DNA from: Candidatus Uhrbacteria bacterium
GTDB taxonomy: Bacteria > Patescibacteriota > Patescibacteriia > UBA9934 > GWF2-40-263
DNA length: 19,283 bases
NCBI GenBank assembly: GCA_016208545.1
Contig: JACQXU010000003.1
Span: 1 to 19,283 of the forward strand
Direction of reading: 5' to 3'
This document shows positions 6,622 through 13,900 of this stretch, one piece after another (position 1 is the first letter of the stretch; each line of letters opens with the position of its first letter). The position numbers and the translations under genes were made by a program. The notes beneath the pieces were generated by a model, which made no database searches, was not told the origin of the DNA, and worked only from the letters and a program-made list of their open reading frames with translations.

Positions 6622-6786
6622 TGTAAAACTGATGCATTTTCATCTTACAGGCGACCAGTCGAGCCAGCTCTCCATGCTTAAATCTTCGTTTAAATTTTGA
6701 ATGGTTAACAAATTAATTACCCAAGAATTTTGTTGTCGTTTCCGCGGGCTCGACAGCCTGTTCGACGAAAATGCATCAATTTTACA
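6622..6786. repeat. 165-bp inverted-repeat element between two pilin genes (MITE-like or structured RNA)
   Basis: Ends TGTAAAACTGATGCATTTTC (6622-6641) and GAAAATGCATCAATTTTACA (6767-6786) are 20-bp inverted repeats with a single mismatch, which is a G-U pair in minus-strand RNA. Further in, ACAGGC/GCCTGT and TCGAGCC (6659-6665)/GGCTCGA (6747-6753) also pair. The interior of about 80 bases is A+T-rich with no convincing gene; an open frame of about 45 codons runs through it on the minus strand but has no start context. No clear target-site duplication is seen. It separates the GspH/FimT gene from the propeller-pilin gene in one operon. Confidence 0.7.
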
Positions 6787-6794
6787 GCTAAAAG

Positions 6795-7261
6795 CTAATA
6801 ACTAACCGTCCCTTTCGAATTGATTGTGAGGTTTCTGATTTCATTTATGCTGGAAGTGAATGTAATTGTTCCGGTGGTTGCTGGAATCCCAGTCCATTTT
6901 GCAAACACAACTTCGTAAACTCCGGAAGGAACAATGTTTGATGGAAAACTAAACTCTTCATCGTAAGCGCTGTCGCGAGTTGCAAAACTCGTGCCTTTAA
7001 AAAGGGTGATTGTGCTGGTTTGAATTTTCACTCCCCAACTTGTATCTGCGTCAACTGCTTGAGCGATGATTTGTGCGCGTCGAAGCGATTGCGCAACTGA
7101 CGTCGTTGCGATATCAAGTTCATTTCTTTCTTGAAACGCCTGATAAATAGGCATTGAGATTGTAAAAAGCGCAGTAATAATCGAAATGGATAGCATTATT
7201 TCAAGAAGAGTAAAACCATTGGTAGTTTTTGGGTTTTGGGTTTTGGGTTTTTGCTTGACAT
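6795..7261 (-). CDS. GspH/FimT-like pseudopilin, out of frame with its start codon
   Basis: The pilin frame reads TTNG^FTLLEIMLSISIITALFTISMPIYQAF, then DIATTSVAQSLRRAQIIAQAVD (FimT/GspH signature) and a beta-rich domain. The conserved FTLLE lies upstream of the first in-frame ATG at 7196, which would begin inside the transmembrane helix and remove the peptidase site. Going upstream there is no in-frame ATG, GTG or TTG before a stop at 7289. The only sensible start, ATG 7261 (3 bases after the pilC stop), is in another frame and ends after 21 codons. Between the two lies a run of three AAAACCC-like heptamers (7226-7252). Adding one 7-base unit, or removing two, joins ATG 7261 to the pilin frame exactly, giving an ordinary short prepilin leader. 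The gene is therefore read as phase-OFF or frameshifted. Confidence 0.82.
7226..7252. repeat. Heptanucleotide tandem repeat (GGGTTTT)3 at the pseudopilin start
   Basis: On the plus strand the tract reads T5-GGG-T4-GGG-T4-GGG-T5, a period of seven bases repeated three times. It sits between ATG 7261 and the prepilin cleavage-site codons. Each unit gained or lost changes the reading frame by one. Related GGGTNTT words occur at 4576-4590 and 14955-14987. Confidence 0.85.
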
Positions 7262-7263
7262 GT

Positions 7264-8391
7264 TTACGAGGTTGGAAAATTTCCGATCAAACTATAAATT
7301 GGCAAGATAACGGAGAGGGCTACTGCCAAAACTCCCAGCCACACAATCACAAGAAGTATTGGTTCAAGAATAACCGTTAAATTTTTCGTCGTGGTTTCAG
7401 TTTTTGTTTCAAAATTCTGGCTGATTTTCAAAAACGTTTCAGACAAATTTCCTGACTGTTCGCCAGCAACAATCAGTTGCTGAACAGGAACAGGAATTAG
7501 CGCGCGGATTTTTTTAAAAGATAAAAAACTTTTCTGAAATGAATTTCCTTCATCAACACTTTCTCTCAAATACTGATATAAATTTCTGTATCGAAAAAGT
7601 AAAGTTGACTCTTCTACAGATAAAAGTGCGCGAGTAATTGAAAGTCCGGCTTGCAAAAGTGTTCCAAGAAGATAACCAAAACGAGTCAATTCAACTTCTT
7701 TCATCAAACTGTTTACGCCAGGAATCAAATATAAAATACTCTGACCGATAAATTTTGTTTTCGGAAAGTAAAAAATCAAATAAATCGAGGCCAAAAGAAA
7801 AATAATAAATAATGGAACAACCAAAAAACCCCAATCACCCAAAAACATTCCAAATGCAATCAAAATTCTTGTAAGAATCGGCAAATTAATGTGAAGTTGA
7901 GCGAATACAATCGCGAGTTTGGGTAGAATAAACCATGCAATTCCAACTCCTACAATAATCGACAAAGAAAAAACGAAAATTGGATAGAGCATTGCGGAAC
8001 GAATTTTTGAACGAAAGTTTCTTTCTTTTTCTTGTTGCGCTCTGATAACTTTTAGATTGTCGATAAGTTTCCCCGATTCTTCTCCTATTTTCGCAAGCGA
8101 CACAACGTGTTCTGGAAAAATGTGAGAGTGATCAAGCGCGCGCGAAAGCGGTGCGCCATCTTCAACTTCTGAAAAAATCTGCGATATAATATCGCGCATT
8201 TTTTTTGAACGAACCTCCGAACGAATCGCACTTAAAGCAGAAAGAATTGGTAAACCAGAAGAGACAAGCAAACTCAAATTCTCGATAAAAAAATCTCGCT
8301 CTTTGCCGAAAAAAAAAGCGAACATTTGACCTTTGATATTTGACTTTTGATTTTTGGAATTCAAATTTTTGTTCATATTGTCATATGTCAA
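7264..8391 (-). CDS. pilC: PilC, type IV pilus inner-membrane platform protein
   Basis: The protein is a polytopic T2SSF-family platform that couples PilB to the growing fibre in the cytoplasmic membrane. Two T2SSF repeats are visible: FFIENLSLLVSSGLPILSALSAI with GAPLSRALDHSHIFPEHVVSLAKIGEESGKL, and ELTRFGYLLGTLLQAGLSITRALL with VPVQQLIVAGEQSGNLSETFLKI. Three hydrophobic spans follow the family pattern (about residues 140-165, 190-215 and 345-370). The first 22 residues from the TTG at 8391 are encoded by word-like repeats, so translation may start at ATG 8376 or, more typically for the family, at ATG 8325 (MFAFFFGKERDFF). That start is followed at once by a T9 tract (8309-8317 region), which could slip. 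pilC follows pilB by 17 bases and is otherwise intact. Confidence 0.93.
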   Translation of the reverse strand: MTYDNMNKNLNSKNQKSNIKGQMFAFFFGKERDFFIENLSLLVSSGLPILSALSAIRSEVRSKKMRDIISQIFSEVEDGAPLSRALDHSHIFPEHVVSLAKIGEESGKLIDNLKVIRAQQEKERNFRSKIRSAMLYPIFVFSLSIIVGVGIAWFILPKLAIVFAQLHINLPILTRILIAFGMFLGDWGFLVVPLFIIFLLASIYLIFYFPKTKFIGQSILYLIPGVNSLMKEVELTRFGYLLGTLLQAGLSITRALLSVEESTLLFRYRNLYQYLRESVDEGNSFQKSFLSFKKIRALIPVPVQQLIVAGEQSGNLSETFLKISQNFETKTETTTKNLTVILEPILLVIVWLGVLAVALSVILPIYSLIGNFPTS

Positions 8392-8408
8392 ATGTCAGAC
8401 GTCGGATG
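8331..8408. repeat. Word-like repeats at the pilB-pilC junction
   Basis: On the minus strand, after the pilB stop, the words TGACATCCGACG, TCTGACATT, TGACATATGACAATATG and then AAATCAAAAG, TCAAATATC, AAAGGTCAAATG follow each other as imperfect near-tandem units. They occupy the spacer and the first possible pilC codons. I know similar strings from intergenic regions of Parcubacteria; their role is unknown. Confidence 0.55.
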
Positions 8409-10053
8409 TCAATTCACAGGCGCTTCAGCAACTCTCAACAACTCCTCCAAAGTAGTTATTCCGCTTTTCACTTTTTCAATTCCATCTTCAAACATTGAAC
8501 GAGCATTTTGTTTTCGCGCCAATTCCCAAATTTGTTGAGTTGAAGGATTTTGTAAAATAAGTTTTTGCATTTCCGGAAAAATTTGAATGAACTCAAAAAT
8601 CGCTGTTCGGCCTTTATAACCTGTGTGACTGCAAGCCTCACAGCCTTTCCCCTTATAAAGGGTAACACTTCCTTTTTCAAAAAATCGTTTTACAAGTGGA
8701 CTTTTGATATTTTTTGTCTGCAAAGAAATACTGTGACGACAATGATCACAAATTTTTCGAACAAGACGCTGGGCAATCACGACTTCCAAAGTTGACGCAA
8801 GCAAAAACGGTTCGGTTCCCATATCCAAAAGCCGAGGAATGGCAGTCGCCGCATCGTTTGCATGAAAAGTAGTCAGCAAAAGATGGCCTGTGAGCGCGGC
8901 ATTAACCGCGATTTCCGCTGTTTCTTTATCGCGAATTTCACCAACCAAAATAATGTCAGGATCTTGCCGAACAATTGAACGCAAGCCTTTTGCAAACGTC
9001 AAATTTGTTAAAGGATTGACTTGAATTTGATTGACTCCCAAAACTTTGTATTCAACAGGATCCTCAATAGTCGTAATATTCACCTCCGGCTGATTCAAAA
9101 TTCTCAAAAGCGCATAAAGAGTCGTTGTTTTTCCGGATCCTGTCGGGCCTGTCACAATTATCATTCCAAAAGGTTTTTTTGACGCTTCCTCGAGCAAAAT
9201 CTGGTGAGCTGACGAGAGTCCAAGTTCGCCAAGCACGAAACCTTGAACGTAAGCTGAAAGAACACGCAAAACTATTTTTTCTCCTTCGATCGTTGGAGCG
9301 ACAGATGCGCGCATGTCAACCGCGAGACTTTCTTTGATGTAGCGAAGAGATCCATCTTGCGCTGCAAAATGCTCGTCAATGCGCATTCCGCTTTGAACTT
9401 TCACGCGATTCAAAATGTTTTCGTAATACTCACGATTCAAACGGCCGGCTTCATACAAAACTCCGTCAACACGGAAACGAACAACTACGTCTTTAGCTTG
9501 AGGCTCAAAATGAATATCAGATGCTCGGTAAACAAGAGCATCAGCAAAAATTTCTTCCAAAATTTCAGGAGCGACTCGTTTTTCTTTTTTTATTATTTTT
9601 GAAAATCTGGTTTCGAGTGATTTTTTATAATGTACAAAATTTGCATCAATATCCTCCGGTAATGAATATGTGATTGAAATTTTAATTTTTGGAAACAGTT
9701 TCGCGAGTTCTGTTTTTAAATTTTTTTGTGAAGGATCATCGGTTGTAACTGTAATGCCTTTTTTCTCTTCTGAAAAAAGAACAACGCGAAATTTTTTCGC
9801 AACCTCTTCTCTAATTTTCAAAACTTGCTCTTTCGAAGGCTGATTGGAATTCAAATCCGAATATGGAACTTTGTAAAATTCAGCGGTGGCTTGCCCTAAC
9901 AAATCTTTCGTTAGCAAACCTTGCGAAATTAGAGATTCGGAAATTGATGTACGTCGAACTTTCGCGGATGCTTCCGCGCGTTTCATGTCTTCTGGATCAA
10001 CATAATTTCCACCCAGAAGTATTTTTTTTTATTTCCTCCTCCTGAAGAAACAT
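8409..10053 (-). CDS. pilB: PilB, type IV pilus extension ATPase, with a poly-A frameshift near the start
   Basis: Numbered from ATG 9986, motifs are Walker A GPTGSGKT (280-287), Asp box TIEDPVEY (306-313), Walker B DPDIILVGEIRD (342-353), His box GHLLLTTFHAND (367-378) and a four-Cys zinc site C413-C416/C449-C452. Residues about 10-110 form the N1/T2SSE_N domain. It powers pilus extension from the cytoplasmic face. The N1 domain clearly continues upstream of ATG 9986 (ILLGGNYVDPED) and would join ATG 10053 five bases after the regulator stop, but a run of nine A (10022-10030, T on the plus strand) shifts the frame. With eight A, the start MFLQEEEIKKILLGGNYVD is continuous (548 residues). As read, ATG 10053 yields an 18-residue peptide. 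Expression may rely on slippage, or on internal ATG 9986 with a shortened N1 domain. Confidence 0.92.
10022..10030. repeat. Homopolymer tract A9 (minus strand) at the pilB start
   Basis: Nine identical bases lie 23 bases into the pilB reading frame. Removing one restores a continuous N-terminus. Tracts of this length are prone to replication slippage, RNA polymerase slippage and sequencing error. Confidence 0.9.
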
Positions 10054-10058
10054 AGTGG

Positions 10059-10331
10059 TTACTTCAACAATTCTCTAACTCTTTCAACAATCTGCGCGAT
10101 TGTTGTATTTGATTTCACAAAAAAATCTTTTGCTCCTAATTTTATAGCTCTATCTCTATCTTCTGTTTGACTTAAATTAGTAAGAACAATTACAGGCGGC
10201 GAATTGCGTTCCTCTTTAAGCGCGCCAAGAACTCCAAAACCATCAAGTCTCGGAATAACCAAATCAAGCAAAATTAAATCAAACCTTTCTTTTTTGACCA
10301 AACTCAAAGCAGATTCCATCAGCCGCGTCAT
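10059..10331 (-). pseudogene. Response regulator receiver domain, 5'-truncated
   Basis: The frame encodes the second part of a receiver: phosphoacceptor D23 (FDLILLDLVIP), switch T51 (VIVLTNLSQ), Lys K73 (FFVKSN) and the last helix (IVERVRELLK). The beginning, with beta-1, the DD acidic pocket and helix 1 (roughly 35 residues, judged against the intact regulator at 1900-2283), is missing; upstream sequence is ruvC in another frame. The ruvC frame ends DDAADG and this frame continues ESALSLVKKERF. ADGESALSL would be a normal receiver sequence, so the break lies at about 10314-10322. Without the acidic pocket it cannot bind Mg2+ and should not be phosphorylated. It sits 5 bases before pilB, so it was probably the regulator of the pilus operon. 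Confidence 0.86.
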
Positions 10332-10761
10332 CAGGTTTTGGTGGTTTGGGAAGTTTAAGCAGTTCTTTCACCATTTTTTGCATTCCAGATTTTGTCGCGT
10401 TTCCGTTTCCGGTTAATGCTTTTTTAATTTGCGCAGGAGTGAATTCAAAAACAGGAGCTCCGGATTGCGCTGACATGAGAAGCGCCACGCCACGCGCTTC
10501 TGAAACATGCATTGCTGTTGAAGAGCTTTTTCCAAAAAATAATTTCTCAATCGCGACTGCGTGTGGTTTGTGATGCGCAAATAAATCTCCCAAATCGTTT
10601 GCCAAACTTAAAAGCCGAGTTTCAAAAGCATCTCCACTTGTCGTAACCATAACTCCGTAATCAACCAATTCAATTTTGCCTGCATTTACAAAAACAACAC
10701 CGAAACCCATTCGACCGTATCCTGGATCAAGTCCCATAAGAATATAACCTTGTTCAGGCAT
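10279..10761 (-). CDS. ruvC: RuvC Holliday junction resolvase, C-terminus replaced
   Basis: RuvC cuts Holliday junctions with RuvAB during recombinational repair. From ATG 10761 (160 residues) all four acidic catalytic residues are present: D12 (MGLDPG), E72 (AIEKLFF), D145 and D148 (KPDDAAD). GVALLMSAQSG and EFTPAQIKKALTGNGNATKSGMQKMV are also typical. After D148 the family normally continues A-(L/I)-A-(V/I)-A for a further helix; here it reads GICFEFGQKRKV, which is the receiver gene in another frame, so the last helix is lost. Start choice: the frame opens at 10806, but the first 15 codons are a dispersed repeat (10772-10805). ATG 10737, with AAGG upstream, is an alternative that begins just before GLDPG. 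Activity of the truncated enzyme is uncertain, because the active site is complete but the adjoining helix is absent. Confidence 0.88.
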   Translation of the reverse strand: MPEQGYILMGLDPGYGRMGFGVVFVNAGKIELVDYGVMVTTSGDAFETRLLSLANDLGDLFAHHKPHAVAIEKLFFGKSSSTAMHVSEARGVALLMSAQSGAPVFEFTPAQIKKALTGNGNATKSGMQKMVKELLKLPKPPKPDDAADGICFEFGQKRKV

Positions 10762-10771
10762 AATGAAATAT

Positions 10772-10805
10772 AGATTGCTTCGTCGTTTCACTCCTCGCAA
10801 TGACA
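10772..10805. repeat. Dispersed short palindromic repeat (ATTGCTTCG...CGCAATGAC type)
   Basis: The core ATTGC (10774-10778) and GCAAT (10797-10801) enclose TTCGTCGTTTCACTCCTC. On the other strand it reads TCATTGCGAGGAGTGAAACG, a form known from intergenic repeats in many bacteria. It lies directly upstream of ruvC and would be mistranslated as MSLRGVKRRSNLYF if the longest frame were used. ATGTCA-type words follow it (10801-10830). Confidence 0.65.
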
Positions 10806-10865
10806 AATGACATTTGACATTTTCAAATTACGGTCAAGAACAGAGGATTCGAACAGTCTAATCCT

Positions 10866-10900
10866 ATCAAAAAACCGCCGGTTTTTCAAGCGGCGGTTTG
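10866..10900 (-). terminator. Rho-independent terminator of the rpoBC operon
   Basis: On the minus strand AACCGCCG, loop CTTGAAAAAC and CGGCGGTT form an 8-bp G+C-rich stem followed by TTTT and GATAGG, 19 bases past the rpoC stop. It separates rpoBC from ruvC and the pilus cluster, which therefore needs its own promoter. TTGACC at about 10837-10842 (minus) is the only -35-like box and its -10 partner is poor. Confidence 0.92.
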
Positions 10901-10919
10901 TTTGTAATGACTATAACTT

Positions 10920-13900
10920 TTATTCTTCTATCAATTCTTTCTTTTCTTCTTCTGTTACAACTCGATTTTCAGAAAACACCTCTGTAATTTCTGTGCCTAT
11001 TTCTTTTGAAGACGCCTCTATCTCTTTTTCACGAGGCAAAACAATCTCACCGATCATTTCTTTTTGCATTCCTTCATATCCTGTTCCAGCTGGAATCAGA
11101 CGTCCGATTATAACGTTCTCTTTCAAACCTTCCAAACGATCAACTTTTCCAGTGACTGCCGCGCTAATTAACACTTTTGCGGTTTCTTGAAAGGACGCTG
11201 AAGACAACCATGAATCAGTTGAAAGAGAAATTTTTGTGATGCCGAGAAAAAGCTGTTCGGCTGTTGCTTCTTTCCCTTTTCCAACATCGTCGTTTGCGTC
11301 AAGGAAAGTTGCTTTTTCAATGATTTCTCCTGGAAGCAAATCAGTGTCGCCTGGATCATTAACGCGAACACGAGAAAACATTTGGTGAATAATAATTTCG
11401 ATATGTTTGTTGTTGAGTTTCTGTCCTTGGCTTGCGTAAATGAACTGAATTTCTTTTGATAGATAACGCTGAACAGCCGCCTGTCCTTTGTGTTTGAACA
11501 AAACCTGCAAGTCTAAATTTCCGTCAGTTAACGCATCTCCTGATTGGACTTCATCTCCATCTTTTATATAAAGTGTGTAGCCGGGCGGAATTATGTACTC
11601 GCGAATTTTTTCAACTTCATTCACAATATTCACAATTCCGGATTTACCAAGCGACACAACTCCATCAACTTTTGATTCAATTACACCCGATGATTTTTCA
11701 GCAAGCGCCTGACCTTTAATAACCGACTCGCCATCTTTAACAAGAAGTTTTGCGGCTTTACCAATCACATGCGGTTCTTCCTCGATTGCTGTGTAGGAAA
11801 TTTTAACGGCTTTTTGCCCTTGACGTGTATCAACAATTTGTTTTCCTGTTCCTGCCTGAACGATTTCGCGTTGCGCGATTTCAACACTCACTTTGCCTGA
11901 AACTTCAGACATGATTGCTTTCTGTTTTGGATTTCGCGCTTCAAACAATTCTTCAACGCGAGGCAAACCTTGCGTAATGTCTTTTCCAGCAACACCTCCT
12001 GTGTGAAATGTGCGCATTGTTAGCTGTGTTCCAGGTTCTCCGATTGATTGAGCGGCCATAATTCCAACCGCTGTTCCCATTCGAACAAGTTTGTTAAACG
12101 CAAGATCGTATCCGTAACATTTTCGACAAACGCCTCGACGCAAATGGCAAGTTGTCACACTTCGAACGTGAGCTTCCAAAAGATCAGCGCCAGCGGCTTC
12201 GAGTTCGCGAATTTGCCCTTCCGTTATAATTTCACCGGCTTTCACGATCACTTTGCGTCCACCTGGTTTTTTTATGTCAGAAAGAGCAAAGCGTCCAAGG
12301 ATTCGAATAAGCAAAGGCTCGCCGATTTCGTCGGATTCCTCTTTTGTGAGAAGTACACCTTTGTCATCACCGCAATCTTCTTCTTTTACAATTACGTCTT
12401 GCGCAACATCAACTAAACGTCGAGTTAGATATCCAGCGTTTGCAGTGCGAAGAGCTGTGTCAGTCAAACCTTTGCGCACACCGTGAGAAGAAATGAAAAA
12501 TTCAAGAACGTCGTAGCCATCTTTGAAAGATGACTTAACAGGAAGTTCGATAATTTCACCGGCTGGGTTTGCGACAAGTCCTTTCATACCGACCATTTGA
12601 GTCATCTGACCCCATGTTCCGCGCGCGCCTGATTCGATCATTGTATAAGCCGGGTTGTCTTTTGGAAGAGATTTTTTAGCTTCATCAGCAATTCGATCTT
12701 TGATTTCACTCCAAATTTTGATAATTGATGAATGCCGTTCAGAAGCTGTTAGAAGACCTTGCTCAAAAAATTCTTCAATCTCACGAACACGGTTGTCGCC
12801 TTCTTCAATAAGCGCTGGTTTGCTGTGAACTGTCGGAAGAGCTGACATTCCCCAAGAATACCCAGATTGCGTCGAGTATTTAAACCCGAGCTCTTTCAAG
12901 CGATCCAAAAATTGTGCTGTAAGTTCTGAACCGTTGAGTTCCAAATAGTATTTCACGATGTTTGAAAGTTCCTTTTTGCTAAGAATCTGATTCATGAAAG
13001 GAACTTCCTCTGGAAATTGCATGTTCACAATCACGCGTCCTGGGCTTGTGATAAGTGTTTCACCATTACTCAAACGTACAACGCACCAGTCGCGCCATTT
13101 TAGATGACCAATTTGAACAGCATAAATCGCATCTGTTTCATTTGCAAACAAAGGCAATCCGGTTTTCTCTTTTGGCATTGGAGTAAGCTCCATTGTGAGA
13201 TAAAAGATTCCCCAAGCAATATCTTTTCCAGGAGTCACAACTGGTCCGCCATGAGCAGGCTTCAACAAATTTTTTGAGGAGAGCATTATTTCTCGCGCTT
13301 CAGCTCGAGCTTCTTCTGTGAGCGGAACGTGCACTGCCATTTGATCGCCGTCGAAGTCGGCGTTGTACGCATCGCAAACGAGCGGATGAATTTGAATAGC
13401 TTTTCCTTCAATAAGCGTCGGACGAAAAGCCTGAATTCCCAAACGGTGCAAAGTTGGCGCGCGGTTCAAAAGCACAAACGCGTCTTTGATAATCTCTTCC
13501 AAAATATCCCAAGTTTCTGGCCTGTCAGATTCAATAAAACGATTGGCGCTTCTGATGTTGTGAACGTATTCTCGTTCAATCAACTTTGAAATGATAAATG
13601 GTTTGAAGAGTTCGAGCGCCATTTTCTTTGGAAGACCGCACTGATCGAGCCGCAAGTGTGGACCTACTACAATCACACTGCGCCCTGAATAATCAATGCG
13701 TTTTCCGAGCAAGTTTTGACGAAAACGACCTTGTTTTCCTTTCAATTGATCAGCAAGAGATTTTAGTTGGCGTTTTTTTCCGGTTGCGGCAATAACTGTT
13801 TTACTGTGGCGCGCGCTGTTATCAATGAGAGCATCAACAGCTTCTTGAAGCATTCGTTTTTCATTTCGTGAAATAACTTCCGGTGCATTTAGTTCATACA

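Noticed and set aside
10761..10806. Longer RuvC start (MSLRGVKRRSNLYF)
   Set aside because: These codons are the dispersed palindromic repeat at 10772-10805; RuvC proteins begin only a few residues before the GLDPG motif.
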